Source of the DNA: Sporosarcina aquimarina
GTDB lineage: Bacteria > Bacillota > Bacilli > Bacillales_A > Planococcaceae
Reading direction: 5' to 3'
Length of the DNA: 64,000 bases
Assembly: GCF_023715615.1 (NCBI RefSeq)
Contig: NZ_JAMBOM010000002.1
Location: 372,001 to 436,000, forward strand
The notes below the pieces were generated by a model, which did no database searches, had not been told where the DNA came from, and was given only the letters and a program-made list of their open reading frames with translations. Shown here piece after piece: positions 1 through 9,425 of this stretch (the stretch's first letter is position 1; every line of letters starts with the position of its first letter). Made by a program: the position numbers and the translations under genes.

Positions 1-48
1 GGTGCTAAAATTATTCTTGAAGAGGTAAAAAAGGGGTTTCGTAAGTAA
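1..48 (+). CDS. C-terminal tail of an unidentified protein (partial)
   Basis: The first 45 bases read in one frame as 15 residues (ending KKGFRK) followed by TAA, and a strong terminator hairpin starts three bases later. This fits the 3' end of a plus-strand gene that begins outside the window. Too little remains to identify the protein. Confidence 0.5.
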   Translation, partial: GAKIILEEVKKGFRK

Positions 49-50
49 AA

Positions 51-103
51 GAAAGGGTTGCTGCCAGTGGAGTCTCTATGACTTCTCAAGCAGCAACCCT
101 TTC
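51..103. terminator. Bidirectional terminator between convergent genes
   Basis: A perfect 14-bp stem (51-64 with 90-103) encloses a 25-base loop and is followed by a T-rich stretch on the plus strand. It lies between the partial plus-strand gene and the convergent thioredoxin-like gene, so it can serve both. Confidence 0.8.
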
Positions 104-113
104 CATTTTCTTT

Positions 114-431
114 TTAAGCTTCCAGATTATCCAAAAACCCTGTAATCTCTTCACGAGTTTTTCTGTCTTTACTTACCAATCGTCCTTTTTCTTCACCTTT
201 GCTGTAAACAAGAAAACTTGGGATACCAAAAATGTCGTTTTCTGCGCAAATGTCTATGAACTCATCACGATCTACATAGACAAATTCGTATTCCGGGTAA
301 TCCGCTTCAATCCCAGGCAATAACGGATCGATGACTCGACAATCCGGACACCAATCTGCAGAAAACAAAAACACCGTTCGTTCCCCTTTTTTAAGTTCTT
401 CAAATTGCTCTTGTGACTGTAATTTCTCCAT
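114..431 (-). CDS. Thioredoxin-like protein (YtpP type)
   Basis: This 105-residue protein has a single thioredoxin fold with the redox motif WCPDC (Cys28, Cys31) and the expected cis-proline in FGIPSF (Pro71). It would act as a cytoplasmic thiol-disulfide oxidoreductase. The active site differs from WCGPC of TrxA and matches the YtpP-type branch of Bacillus, whose partners are not well defined. The ATG start has a GGGGGAGAG ribosome binding site. It is a single-gene unit facing the terminator at 51-103. Fold assignment is firm, the YtpP label less so. Confidence 0.88.
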   Translation of the reverse strand: MEKLQSQEQFEELKKGERTVFLFSADWCPDCRVIDPLLPGIEADYPEYEFVYVDRDEFIDICAENDIFGIPSFLVYSKGEEKGRLVSKDRKTREEITGFLDNLEA

Positions 432-599
432 TTAACTCTCCCCCTTATAGATTTCAGTATATCATTTCCTATGTAGTGAAGAATCGATTTCGCTCAACTC
501 TTCTTTTGTAGACACCTATAGAAAAAAGCAGAGAAGAAAGCAACGTCCGCTCTTCTCTACTTTAACTTTTCAAGTGATTTAGTCACCTAGCCCGACATT

Positions 600-1115
600 T
601 CACTCTTTGGATTGTTGTCCGCTCATGTGCATGGGCGGGGGGATGATCCATCCTTTTTCTTTGTTCAGTTTCAATAGCTTTGCACCAAACATGATTTTGT
701 CAGCATGGAACTTCGCAAACATTGTCGCAATGTCCTCACGCAAGCATTGCCCCATCACCTGACTACATGAAACTAACGCCTGACCGACGTTAATCGAAAT
801 TGCACCACTGATTTCAGGATCCATGAATCGTGCACCTGGAGGGATATCATCTGCAGAACAAGTCGGACGGTCAGGAAGTGTTGGCGGAGGCATAATACCA
901 TTTTCTTTCAACACTTCTTCGATCTGTTTGTCGTGGTCCTTCATCATGTCTACAGCTTCATGTAGGAGCTTCTTGAGCCCTTCGTCACCCGCATGATTAA
1001 TAAAGGTCTGATAAGCGCTGATCAGTCCTTTGTTTGCACCAACATAAGCCCAACATCCAATGACCTCTCCGTAGTGCAATGGCTCATCTTTTGGATTACC
1101 ACTTAAAATTCCCAT
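600..1115 (-). CDS. DUF3231 family protein
   Basis: The 171-residue product resembles one half of the DUF3231 proteins of spore-forming Bacillales: a helical bundle with several His/Glu/Asp residues and a proline-rich linker (PPPTLPDRP) near residues 78-86. The function of the family is not established. The start at 1115 is preferred over an ATG 12 codons upstream because AGGAGAG lies just ahead of it. Full-length DUF3231 proteins are often about 330 residues with two repeats, so this is a single-repeat form. It stands alone upstream of the catalase gene. Confidence 0.7.
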   Translation of the reverse strand: MGILSGNPKDEPLHYGEVIGCWAYVGANKGLISAYQTFINHAGDEGLKKLLHEAVDMMKDHDKQIEEVLKENGIMPPPTLPDRPTCSADDIPPGARFMDPEISGAISINVGQALVSCSQVMGQCLREDIATMFAKFHADKIMFGAKLLKLNKEKGWIIPPPMHMSGQQSKE

Positions 1116-1201
1116 TCGTCTCTCCTCATTTCTAGAAATGTAATCGTACATTCCTAGGATGGTGAGAAATTGAAATGTTATTCATACGCTTTGGATGTGG
1201 G

Positions 1202-3271
1202 TTATTTATAAATATTCCGTTCCCAAAAACGTTGTTTTGCTAACGCATTAATATAAGCACAATAAAAATCATCTACCTTTTTCTCTACTATAATTCCTGG
1301 ACCCTCCTGCACAGAAGTTTCTGCAATATAACGAGATCCTTCAGTTGTAAAGGCTATCGGCTTATAATGCTTCCATGTTTCCTCTATATAATTTTTCATG
1401 TTACTGTCAAACTCCGCAGAATTGTTCGACGCTCCACCACCCACAAGAATACTGTCATACAAAACAGGAGATGCTGTTATAAATGTCTGATTCGCAATGG
1501 CAGTTTTCCCTGCAGTCCCTTTAATTGTTCCTAACTTTTCACTAACGATATCGATTGTAACGCTTTCGTTTCGAAGTGATTGAACTGCATTCCTAATGAC
1601 TGCACTATCGAATCCCTCTCCTATTAGAATTGCTACTTTCAAGGTTTCTGGAACGAAGACTGTATTCTCCATACTGAGTGCTGGAGAAGACGCTGTAGTA
1701 TCAGCTGGAGTGCATTCTGGAGGTTTCACACCTACGGCATTTGCAATTGCAGCTGAGAGCCCGCTATCGACATGACAAAACATATCTACAACTTGTTGGC
1801 GTACAGATTGACTTTGTACTTTACCGACTTCGAAACTGAACGCATCGATAATGTGTTGCTTCTCATAAGGTGCCATGCTGTTCCAAAACAGTCTTGCTTG
1901 AGAGAAATGATCATCAAACGATGGACTTCCAGCACGTATGACGTGCCCTTCCACTTTTTCTTGGTAATGCTCATATCCACCTTTGTCGACAGGTGTAGGT
2001 GAAGGTGTATTATCCGCGAGTGAGTTTTTATGGTAGCTTACTTGCCCAACGTCGATACGCTGTCTGCTGAACCCATCTCTTTGGTTGTTGTGAAACGGAC
2101 AGACAGGACGATTAATCGGAATCTCAGCGAAATTGGGTCCACCTAATCGAAGCAATTGAGTATCCAAGTACGAAAATAACCGGCCTTGCAATAATGGGTC
2201 ATTCGTAAAATCGATTCCTGGTACCACATTTCCGGGATGAAAAGCCACTTGTTCGGTCTCCGCAAATACATTATCGACGTTTCGATTTAACGTCATCGTA
2301 CCAATTATTTCAACTGGAACAATTTCTTCCGGCCATATTTTAGTGGCGTCTAAAATATCAAAGTCAAACATGAATTCATCTTCTTCTCGGATTATTTGGA
2401 CTCCTAAATCGTACTTCGGGTAGTTTTTTGCCTCGATCGATTCATATAAGTCACGGCGATGGAAATCCGGATCTTTCCCACCAATCTTTTGTGCTTCGTC
2501 CCATACAAGAGAGTGTATGCCTAATCGGGGTTTCCAGTGAAATTTCACGAAATGTGCTTTTCCTTCTGAATTGACAAAACGAAATGTATGCACACCGAAT
2601 CCTTGCATTTTTCGAAAGTTAACTGGTATTGCACGATCGGACATGGTCCACATAATCATATGGGCCGACTCCTGATTATTTGCAACAAAATCCCAGAAAG
2701 TATCATGAGCTGTCGCAGCTTGTGGAAATTCGTTTTGAGGTTCTGGTTTAGCAGCATGTATAAGGTCCGGGAATTTAATAGCATCTTGTATGAAAAAAAC
2801 TGGTATATTGTTTCCGACTAAATCATAATTCCCCTCTTCAGTATAAAACTTAACTGCGAATCCTCTAACATCTCTGGCTGTTTCTGTAGAGCCTCTACTT
2901 CCTACTACAGTAGAAAAGCGAGTAAACAGCGGTGTTACTTTTCCGACTTCATGAAGAAATTTCGCTGTTGTATACTTTTTCATACATTTGTGTAAAACAA
3001 ATTCTCCATGGGCAGCATAACCACGGGCATGAACAACTCGCTCAGGAATCCGCTCGTGATCAAAATGTGTGATTTTCTCTCGTAGGTGAAAATCTTCCAA
3101 CAAAGTCGGGCCACGAACTCCTGCTTTTAAAGAATTTTCGTCTCCTGATACTTTAAGACTTTGATTGGTTGTCAACGGTTTTCCATAGTTATTGACACGA
3201 TATTCTCCTAATTGGCGTTGTTTGGCATTTTGGTTATGCATTTCAGGATTATTACCAGTTGAATGTTTCAC
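1202..3271 (-). CDS. katE: Large-subunit catalase (HPII/KatE type)
   Basis: This heme catalase decomposes hydrogen peroxide to water and oxygen. At about 689 residues it is the large-subunit (clade 2) type. The distal His lies in RVVHARG (about residue 81), the distal Asn in GNNIPVFF (about 154), and the proximal Tyr in RLFSYLDTQ (about 370). The last 150 residues form the flavodoxin/GATase-like domain typical of HPII ([18 protein letters not shown]). The GTG start is chosen because AAAGGGG sits six bases before it; an ATG five codons upstream is the alternative. In Bacillus subtilis katE belongs to the SigB stress regulon; only a weak GGGTAA -10-like match is visible upstream here. It is divergent from thpR. 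Confidence 0.93.
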   Translation of the reverse strand: MKHSTGNNPEMHNQNAKQRQLGEYRVNNYGKPLTTNQSLKVSGDENSLKAGVRGPTLLEDFHLREKITHFDHERIPERVVHARGYAAHGEFVLHKCMKKYTTAKFLHEVGKVTPLFTRFSTVVGSRGSTETARDVRGFAVKFYTEEGNYDLVGNNIPVFFIQDAIKFPDLIHAAKPEPQNEFPQAATAHDTFWDFVANNQESAHMIMWTMSDRAIPVNFRKMQGFGVHTFRFVNSEGKAHFVKFHWKPRLGIHSLVWDEAQKIGGKDPDFHRRDLYESIEAKNYPKYDLGVQIIREEDEFMFDFDILDATKIWPEEIVPVEIIGTMTLNRNVDNVFAETEQVAFHPGNVVPGIDFTNDPLLQGRLFSYLDTQLLRLGGPNFAEIPINRPVCPFHNNQRDGFSRQRIDVGQVSYHKNSLADNTPSPTPVDKGGYEHYQEKVEGHVIRAGSPSFDDHFSQARLFWNSMAPYEKQHIIDAFSFEVGKVQSQSVRQQVVDMFCHVDSGLSAAIANAVGVKPPECTPADTTASSPALSMENTVFVPETLKVAILIGEGFDSAVIRNAVQSLRNESVTIDIVSEKLGTIKGTAGKTAIANQTFITASPVLYDSILVGGGASNNSAEFDSNMKNYIEETWKHYKPIAFTTEGSRYIAETSVQEGPGIIVEKKVDDFYCAYINALAKQRFWERNIYK

Positions 3272-3397
3272 GCAATCCCCTTTCATCGATTCATCTCTCG
3301 CTCCCTGATAGTGTATGCATCCCTATTGAGGCAGGTTACCCAGCACATAGTACCAATCGTTTCTTGCTATACTATGAATCACAAAGGAGAGTTTGCC

Positions 3398-3961
3398 ATG
3401 ACGCATTATTTTGCAGCGATCTATGTCCCTTTTGAATTGGTCAAAGAAAAACTTACAGCGAGTAGTCTACAGTATGATCTCCCAACACATTACAAGGTCA
3501 TACCGCACCCCGATGATCTGCACATCACATTGCTCTTTTTCGGTGGACTTAACCGTTCCCAACTTGCACTTGTAAAGCAAGAAATGCAGCTCGTCGCGAC
3601 TAGCACGGAAACATTTTCGATAGCGCTAAACGGCATATCATTTTTTGGAAATCCTGCTGGTCCTCGTGTTGTGTACTTTTCCGTTCAACAAAGCTGCCAG
3701 TTAAACAAACTTTACCAACAACTATCTGAGCGTCTGGAATCCATATTACAAAAACCGGCTACATTAGGCTACACACCGCACGTTACAATCGCTAAAAAGA
3801 AAAAGGATGATCGCTCTCTTCCAATCGAACAAGAACTATTTGAACCATTGGCATTGGATGTATCAGAAATAATTCTCTATTCAATTGACCCGACAAAGTC
3901 TCCTAAGTATTCCCCTGAATACACGTTTTCATTTGGCCATCCTTCGAGTATCGATGACTAA
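3398..3961 (+). CDS. thpR: RNA 2',3'-cyclic phosphodiesterase ThpR
   Basis: The 187-residue protein belongs to the 2H phosphoesterase superfamily (LigT/ThpR). Both signature motifs are visible: HITL at residues 42-45 and HVTI at 128-131. It hydrolyses 2',3'-cyclic phosphates of RNA to 2'-phosphates. The open frame extends 45 codons upstream over the catalase start, but the ATG at 3398 has a clear AAAGGAGAG site and begins with the family-typical MTHYFAAIYVP. It is divergent from katE and is followed 48 bases on by a YfhD-like small gene. Confidence 0.9.
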   Translation: MTHYFAAIYVPFELVKEKLTASSLQYDLPTHYKVIPHPDDLHITLLFFGGLNRSQLALVKQEMQLVATSTETFSIALNGISFFGNPAGPRVVYFSVQQSCQLNKLYQQLSERLESILQKPATLGYTPHVTIAKKKKDDRSLPIEQELFEPLALDVSEIILYSIDPTKSPKYSPEYTFSFGHPSSIDD

Positions 3962-4009
3962 GTTCTGCACATACTGAAGATGATGAGACCTGTTGAAAGG
4001 AGCATGACT

Positions 4010-4171
4010 ATGGGACGCGATGAACATGCAAAAGGTGGAAAGAATGCAGCTTCACTTCCGCAAACACCGAAAAACCAAAAACTTTCCGCTTCAGAAATGA
4101 GAGCAGAAATGGCACGGGAACTCGACAATATCGAGTCGCTCATGAAACAGCGAAAACAAAATAAGAAATGA
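4010..4171 (+). CDS. YfhD-like small protein
   Basis: The 53-residue hydrophilic protein starts MGRDEHAKGG and carries SLPQTPK, both characteristic of the YfhD family of Bacillales, followed by a charged helix. The family function is unknown; it is seen mainly in spore formers. The ATG at 4010 is preferred to upstream ATGs because AAAGGAG ends seven bases before it. It may be cotranscribed with thpR, as there is no terminator between them. Confidence 0.65.
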   Translation: MGRDEHAKGGKNAASLPQTPKNQKLSASEMRAEMARELDNIESLMKQRKQNKK

Positions 4172-4220
4172 ATCTAAAAAACCGGTCCCCAGTTTATAAT
4201 TACTGATGGCCGGTTAAGAC

Positions 4221-4262
4221 TGTAGACAAACTCCAATAATCATGGAGTTTGTCTACATTTTT
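4221..4262 (+). terminator. Rho-independent terminator; rest of 4172-4531 has no gene
   Basis: A perfect 15-bp stem (4221-4235 with 4243-4257) with a 7-base loop is followed by a T run, ending the thpR-yfhD-like unit. A weaker AACCGG/CCGGTT hairpin lies just before it at about 4184-4216. The stem sequence is related to the terminator at 21585-21632. The remaining bases to 4531 show no gene; at 4300-4325 there is a short GC-rich stretch resembling a fragment of the dispersed GTTGATT-ended repeat. Confidence 0.85.
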
Positions 4263-4531
4263 TCTTTTACATTAGCATTTTCTATGAAAAGGTAATTTTC
4301 GCTGTGAGCGGACGCTCTCTGCTACACACAACAATGTCTCTCAATTATCTATTGTACTGATATAAATGATGACAATGAACGGGAATAGTAGGAGCTACTT
4401 GCCTTCTATCAGTTAGTTTCGCAATATCGTTCCGTAATTTAGAGGCAGCATTTAAAATAGTGTGAGAATCTTCTACTTATAGACAAGCTCTTAGTTCTAG
4501 TTTTTCGGAAATATTATTATTCCGATAGTCC

Positions 4532-5218
4532 TTATAAAATCACTTTCTTATATAAGACGATAAATCCTACATCACCCTTATGAATAGAAGTGCCAATCCA
4601 ACCTCTTTTTAATAATTTCTGCTGCTTTGATGTGTCTCCCATCTCTACTTCAATGGAGTCATCACTCATAACAGACACGTCAGCTGCTAATTTTTTCGTC
4701 ATAATATAACGGGTAAGTGTTTCATATTTCACACTAAGGGCAGCGATATGCATTCCTAATTCAAACTTGTCTTTAATGCTCGCAATGTTAAACGGTGCAA
4801 CTGTCGCACAGACATACTTATACCGATCTGCATCGACCTCTTCCATAACAATTTTCCCGAGCTGACGCTGTAACCCGTTCCCTTGAAAATCAGGATGTAC
4901 ATTAGTAATTTCCGAATAGAGGACGGAACTCCACTGCTCTTTAGGAATGCCTGCATCTTCACCTAGGTGTTCAGGGTCTTCGCCCGGATCCATTAGCGCT
5001 CGAAAAGCAATGAGGTTCCCATCAGAACGAACACCAACAAGCAATCCGTTTCCATCTAAGATGTATTCGAATTCCTCTTCTGATAACGGCTGCAAAAATG
5101 TTTTCTCGGATAAATGCTCAATGACTTTCGTTTGCAACTGAGTGATTTCAGGTAAATCATGCTTCGTTAACTTGACGACTGGGAGTGAGGTTCCATCTTT
5201 CAGTGTGACCTGTTTCAT
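4532..5218 (-). CDS. GNAT-like acetyltransferase coupled to the epimerase gene
   Basis: The 228-residue protein contains a GNAT acetyl-CoA-binding signature in NVHPDFQGNGLQRQL (about residues 107-121) followed by the expected helix, with a C-terminal extension of about 80 residues. It should transfer an acyl group to an amine; the substrate is unknown. Its ATG overlaps the TGA of the epimerase-like gene by four bases (ATGA), so the two are translationally coupled. The pairing with a dipeptide-epimerase-type enzyme suggests an amino-acid or peptide-like substrate, which is inference. Confidence 0.72.
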   Translation of the reverse strand: MKQVTLKDGTSLPVVKLTKHDLPEITQLQTKVIEHLSEKTFLQPLSEEEFEYILDGNGLLVGVRSDGNLIAFRALMDPGEDPEHLGEDAGIPKEQWSSVLYSEITNVHPDFQGNGLQRQLGKIVMEEVDADRYKYVCATVAPFNIASIKDKFELGMHIAALSVKYETLTRYIMTKKLAADVSVMSDDSIEVEMGDTSKQQKLLKRGWIGTSIHKGDVGFIVLYKKVIL

Positions 5219-6330
5219 AAAGACACCACTTTTTCACTGAATACAGTCAGTTCCGCCAACACCGTTTCGTCAATTTCAATTCCGAGACCTGGCTTTTCGT
5301 TCAACCGAATGAATGGAACATCGTATTGTAGATTTCCAACATCTTTGCTGAATTTAAGTGGCCCCGTCAGTTCAACACTAGACATCGCTTTTTGAGAAAA
5401 CGCTACGTGGAATCCTGCTGCTGATCCGATTGAAGACTCGACCATTGAGCCTACTTGACAATCGATTCCCGCCATTTCCGCCATGTGTGCCAGCTTCATA
5501 GCAGGATACATCCCACCACATTTCATCAACTTAATATTCACTTTGTCTGCCGCACGTTTTGCGATGATTTCTCGCATTTCTCGTACTCCACGAAGTCCTT
5601 CATCCGCCATCAGAGGTGTTGCACTCTTCGATTTCACTTCGACCAATCCATCGATGTCATCTGCCTTAACGGGCTGTTCTAGCCAGTCAAGATGGCAAGC
5701 TTCCAACTTCTTCATAGCCTGTAAAGTGGTCGAACTATTGACCCAACCTTGGTTGACGTCTACTCGAATTGCAATCGTTTCTCCAACGCGTTTACGAACC
5801 GCTTGAATGCGTTTCACGTCTTCAGCCGCATCAGTTCCGACCTTCATTTTAAAGGATGTATATCCTGCCTCCATACGCTGGGCAGCTTCTTCTGCCATCG
5901 CTTCCGGCTCTCCGATACTTAGAACGTGTGTAATCGGGAATTCATTATGATAACGGCCACCAAGTAATTGATAGGCTGGTATTCCTAGACTTTTACCAAC
6001 AGCATCGAAACATGCTATGTCAATGGCTGCTTTCGCAGTTGGTACACCGTAAATTTCTTTGTCCATTGTTTCATGAAGGCGTTCAAATTCACTCGGATTC
6101 AGTCCGATAACAGCTGGAGCTAACGTATGGCGAAGCACTGAGAACGTCCCTTCCCAACTCTCTCCTGTGACGTGGTCATCTGCAACGGCTTCACCATATC
6201 CGACGATTCCAGTGTCAGTAGTGAGCTTGACGATAATCGAAGGCATGTCATCATACGTTGCATAACTAATGACGAATGGTTCATGGAGTGGTAGTCTTAT
6301 AGCAAATATCTCAATTTCTTTAATTTTCAT
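5215..6330 (-). CDS. Enolase-superfamily enzyme, dipeptide-epimerase-like
   Basis: The 371-residue protein is a muconate-lactonizing-subgroup member of the enolase superfamily. Visible catalytic elements are the KMK motif (Lys161/Lys163), metal ligands Asp191 (VDVNQ), Glu218 (LEQP) and Asp243 (MADE), and the opposing Lys267 (NIKLMKCGG). The LMKCGG segment is typical of L-Ala-D/L-Glu and related dipeptide epimerases. A lid loop and the DxD-type specificity region are not clear enough to fix the substrate; N-acylamino-acid racemase or hydroxyproline-type chemistry remain possible. It is divergent from its probable regulator and coupled to a GNAT gene. Confidence 0.82.
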   Translation of the reverse strand: MKIKEIEIFAIRLPLHEPFVISYATYDDMPSIIVKLTTDTGIVGYGEAVADDHVTGESWEGTFSVLRHTLAPAVIGLNPSEFERLHETMDKEIYGVPTAKAAIDIACFDAVGKSLGIPAYQLLGGRYHNEFPITHVLSIGEPEAMAEEAAQRMEAGYTSFKMKVGTDAAEDVKRIQAVRKRVGETIAIRVDVNQGWVNSSTTLQAMKKLEACHLDWLEQPVKADDIDGLVEVKSKSATPLMADEGLRGVREMREIIAKRAADKVNIKLMKCGGMYPAMKLAHMAEMAGIDCQVGSMVESSIGSAAGFHVAFSQKAMSSVELTGPLKFSKDVGNLQYDVPFIRLNEKPGLGIEIDETVLAELTVFSEKVVSL

Positions 6331-6349
6331 ACAAATTTCCCCTTCCTGC

Positions 6350-6400
6350 TTGGCAAGTTATTATTTTCATTGTATCATTGTCGTTAAATAGTCGCTAATT
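6350..6400 (+). promoter_or_regulatory. Promoter and direct-repeat operator of the epimerase regulator
   Basis: TTGGCA (6350-6355) and TATCAT (6373-6378) are spaced by exactly 17 bases and drive the regulator gene. Directly behind the -10 lie two half-sites, GTCGTTAAATA (6380-6390) and GTCGCTAATT (6391-6400), in direct repeat 11 bases apart. The same arrangement occurs at the nhaC promoter (9243-9294). Binding here would block both this promoter and a possible divergent epimerase promoter whose -35 falls in the repeat. Confidence 0.6.
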
Positions 6401-6416
6401 AAAAAGGTGGTTGCAT

Positions 6417-7658
6417 ATGAGAACAAAAGTTGCGATATTCGGATCAGAGGAATTCTGTCAACGTGCAATACAATTTACTGAGCAACGCAGTGAAATCATT
6501 TTAGATTTGTATCCATATACCCTTCCTAGCGAAGCACCTGACCTCTTGAAAAAGTTACTCCCTTGTGACGCAATTCTTTTTTCAGGATCGCTTCCTTACG
6601 TCGCTTCCACTGATGTCTTGCAATCCATTCCTGTACCTGCCGTCTATCTAAAACAAGATGAGACGGAAATCACAACTACCTTACTTGCAATTTCATTAAA
6701 ACAACCGTTAGAACTCGAAAAGATGTCCATCGATGTTCGTGAATCTATCGTCTTAGAAAACGTGTTAGCAGATATTAAGGCTAGTGAACAGCGCCCTCTT
6801 ATCTATCAATTAGAAGAAGACTATGTTATAGACGAACTTGTTCAATTTCACTCTTCAGCATATGAGAAAAATCCTTTAAATGTAGCGGTAACTAGTGTTC
6901 ATGCAGTTCATGATCGTTTAATTGAACTTAAAATCCCTGTTTTTAAAATGATTAGTGTAAAAAGTTCGTTCTTAAAAACAATTGACCGTGTTTGCCAAGA
7001 AGCACTTTTACAAAAAAGCGAAACATCTAAAATCGCCGCAGGTATTTTAGATGACTCCAAACTCAAAACTGAGATGAATGACGTTTCTGAAAAGCTTGCT
7101 CACTTATTGCACGCCCATTGCATCCATGCAGAAGAAGGCATCCTATTTTACACAACCCAAGGTGCTATTCAGTCCGCCTTGCACATGCCTGAATTTCAAC
7201 AAGTAGCTACACAAGTGAGCGGTCAACTAGCTTTCGGAAGTGGTCGGACACTTACTTCCGCAAAGGAGAACGCCCTGAGTGCTCTCAGATATATGTATAC
7301 CGAACAGAACGAAGGTCCTTATTTGTTAGACGAAAAAAAAGAATTGCATAGTCTTCTTCAATCTACTGGAGTGGCTATTGAATTGAGGGTAATTGAACCA
7401 CTTCTCGCAGAAATCGCAGAAAAAACAGCTCTCAGTCCAGCTGTGTTATCAAAGCTTGCTACATTCGGGCAAAGCCATCAATCCACTCAATTCACTGCAA
7501 ATGATTTAGCGAGTCACCTAGGGGTTTCTCGCCGAACTGCTGAACGGACCATAAAAAAATTACTTTCGAGTGCGTATGCAAACACTGTTGGCGAAGAAAT
7601 GACCTATCGGCAAGGGCGCCCTCGAGCGGTTTATGAGTTAACTTTTCCTGTGTATTAA
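6417..7658 (+). CDS. Helix-turn-helix regulator, probable repressor of the epimerase/nhaC genes
   Basis: The 413-residue protein ends in a winged helix-turn-helix (about residues 360-405) with SRRTAERTIKKL as recognition segment. The N-terminal 110 residues look like a Rossmann-type sensor (VAIFGSEEF) and the central part (SGQLAFGSGRTLTSAKENALSAL) resembles a nucleotide-cyclase or GTP-cyclohydrolase-III-like fold, so it probably senses a small molecule. The ATG at 6417 has AAAGGTGG seven bases upstream; an in-frame TTG two codons earlier is less likely. Its promoter carries the operator shared with nhaC, which suggests autorepression. The family is not named with certainty. Confidence 0.7.
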   Translation: MRTKVAIFGSEEFCQRAIQFTEQRSEIILDLYPYTLPSEAPDLLKKLLPCDAILFSGSLPYVASTDVLQSIPVPAVYLKQDETEITTTLLAISLKQPLELEKMSIDVRESIVLENVLADIKASEQRPLIYQLEEDYVIDELVQFHSSAYEKNPLNVAVTSVHAVHDRLIELKIPVFKMISVKSSFLKTIDRVCQEALLQKSETSKIAAGILDDSKLKTEMNDVSEKLAHLLHAHCIHAEEGILFYTTQGAIQSALHMPEFQQVATQVSGQLAFGSGRTLTSAKENALSALRYMYTEQNEGPYLLDEKKELHSLLQSTGVAIELRVIEPLLAEIAEKTALSPAVLSKLATFGQSHQSTQFTANDLASHLGVSRRTAERTIKKLLSSAYANTVGEEMTYRQGRPRAVYELTFPVY

Positions 7659-7663
7659 AGAAA

Positions 7664-7708
7664 AGGCTGTACAGCAAACCAGTGATTACCTGATTTCCTG
7701 AACAGCCT
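7664..7708. terminator. Bidirectional terminator
   Basis: AGGCTGT (7664-7670) pairs with ACAGCCT (7702-7708); A-rich and T-rich flanks on opposite sides allow function on both strands. It separates the convergent regulator and nhaC genes. Confidence 0.7.
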
Positions 7709-7714
7709 CTCTTT

Positions 7715-9202
7715 TTATGAATGTACGGGAACTTGCTGTTCTTTTTGCTCTTCTTCGAACGAATCCCCTAATAGTTTCTTTTCTTCTTCCTCCACACGTT
7801 GTTTTTCCTCTGCTGTCATTTTTACAATAGAGAATCCAGTCAACGCGTAAATAATTGACAGTATAGGTACGACAAAGTTAATAATTGCGTAAGGTCCGTA
7901 TTCTGTTACGCCCACACCAAGTGTTCCTAGGATGAAGACCCCACACGTATTCCATGGGATGAATACAGAGGTTAACGTCCCCCCATCCTCTAACGCACGA
8001 GACAGGTTTTTCGAACTGAGACCTTTATCTTTATAGGCTTTACTGAACATACGTGAAGGTACAACGATTGAAATGTATTGTTCAGAACATGTTGCATTAG
8101 TCATAAAGCAAGCACCAATCGTTGAGATAATCAATGACGATGTCGACTTTACAACTTTCAAAAGCTGATCCATGATTGCCTTTAGCATTCCGGAATACTC
8201 TAGGATCCCTCCAAAAGTCATCGCAACAATTGTCATTGATACGGTATACATCATCGAGTCCAGTCCACCGCCATCAAACAAATTATCAACGAGTTCGTTC
8301 CCTGTTTTAATAGAAAACCCTTCTTGTAATGCGACCAATGCTTCTGTTATAGAACCACCCTGAATAAAAATCTGGCTTAGGAATCCCATTACAATTCCAA
8401 CAATAAGTGCTGGAACTGCTGGAACTTTTAGTGCCACCATAACTATTACAGCAAGTGGTACAAGTAGTAACCAAGGCGAAATCAGGAAGCTCTCTTTCAT
8501 GACGATAGAAGTTTGAGCGATTTTATCCATATCTAGATTACCATCCGCAAAACGTCTTCCGAGTACTGTGAACACGCCAAATGCGATGATGAGCGCCGGA
8601 ATCGTTGTATATAACATGTGTTTGATATGATCAAATAGATCTGTACCGGTCAAGCCAGAAGCTAAATTTGTTGTGTCTGAAAGCGGTGACATTTTATCCC
8701 CAAAATAAGCACCTGAAATGACTGCTCCAGCAACCATACCAGCTGGGATCCCCATGCTAAGTCCGATTCCCATTCCTGCAACCCCAATCGTAGCCATAGT
8801 AGACCATGAACTTCCGATTGCGAGTGAAACGATCGAACAAATAATCATGATTGCTACTAAGAACCAAGCAGGCGTAATTAGTTTTAGCCCATAAAAGATC
8901 ATCGTAGCGACAATTCCTCCACCCATCCAAGCACCGATCGTGAGTCCTACAAGCATGATGATCACGACTGCTGGAAGTGCGAGACGAATTCCCTTATACA
9001 TCATTTCCTCTATTTCTTTCCAATTGAATCCATATTTCCATGCTACTAATGATGCAACCGATGTTCCAACGATTAATGGCATATGAGGGCCTTGTTCGAG
9101 CCAGACTACTGTGACAAGCATGACGCCAATCATAATGACCAACGGCAAAATTGCCATCCAGAAATTTATGTCCCGTTTTTCTCTAGTTTTTCTTTGTTCC
9201 AC
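7715..9202 (-). CDS. nhaC: NhaC family Na+/H+ antiporter
   Basis: The 495-residue membrane protein has about 11-12 hydrophobic segments and the NhaC signature region (SSWSTMATIG, GAYFGDKMSPLSDTTNLA around residues 130-180). NhaC proteins exchange sodium for protons; several relatives exchange organic substrates such as malate/lactate instead. Its promoter shares an operator with the regulator of the dipeptide-epimerase-like gene, so it may carry a metabolite of that pathway, which is inference. The C-terminal tail is charged and cytoplasmic. The gene is monocistronic, between a terminator and its own promoter. Confidence 0.88.
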   Translation of the reverse strand: MEQRKTREKRDINFWMAILPLVIMIGVMLVTVVWLEQGPHMPLIVGTSVASLVAWKYGFNWKEIEEMMYKGIRLALPAVVIIMLVGLTIGAWMGGGIVATMIFYGLKLITPAWFLVAIMIICSIVSLAIGSSWSTMATIGVAGMGIGLSMGIPAGMVAGAVISGAYFGDKMSPLSDTTNLASGLTGTDLFDHIKHMLYTTIPALIIAFGVFTVLGRRFADGNLDMDKIAQTSIVMKESFLISPWLLLVPLAVIVMVALKVPAVPALIVGIVMGFLSQIFIQGGSITEALVALQEGFSIKTGNELVDNLFDGGGLDSMMYTVSMTIVAMTFGGILEYSGMLKAIMDQLLKVVKSTSSLIISTIGACFMTNATCSEQYISIVVPSRMFSKAYKDKGLSSKNLSRALEDGGTLTSVFIPWNTCGVFILGTLGVGVTEYGPYAIINFVVPILSIIYALTGFSIVKMTAEEKQRVEEEEKKLLGDSFEEEQKEQQVPVHS

Positions 9203-9242
9203 TTGGAACCACCCCCACTAAAATGTCAGACTAGCACTAACT

Positions 9243-9294
9243 GTCGCTTAATAGTCGTTAATCGAATAATAAACTCGCTTTTCTGCATTGTCAA
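9243..9294 (-). promoter_or_regulatory. nhaC promoter with the same direct-repeat operator
   Basis: On the minus strand TTGACA (9289-9294) and TATTAT (9266-9271) are 17 bases apart, close to the SigA consensus. Immediately downstream of the -10 lie half-sites GTCGCTTAATA (9243-9253) and GTCGTTAATC (9254-9263), written on the plus strand, again 11 bases apart as at 6380-6400. The position over the start site suggests repression. Confidence 0.68.
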
Positions 9295-9425
9295 TAGTTT
9301 TTCTGTAAACGGTTACAATGTTATACTTAGTTAGACAGAATGATTCCACATATTTTGGCTCCTTCCTTCCCAAATATTGATAGTGATTTGGGTACAACTC
9401 TATAGAACAAAGGTGGTTACTTCCT

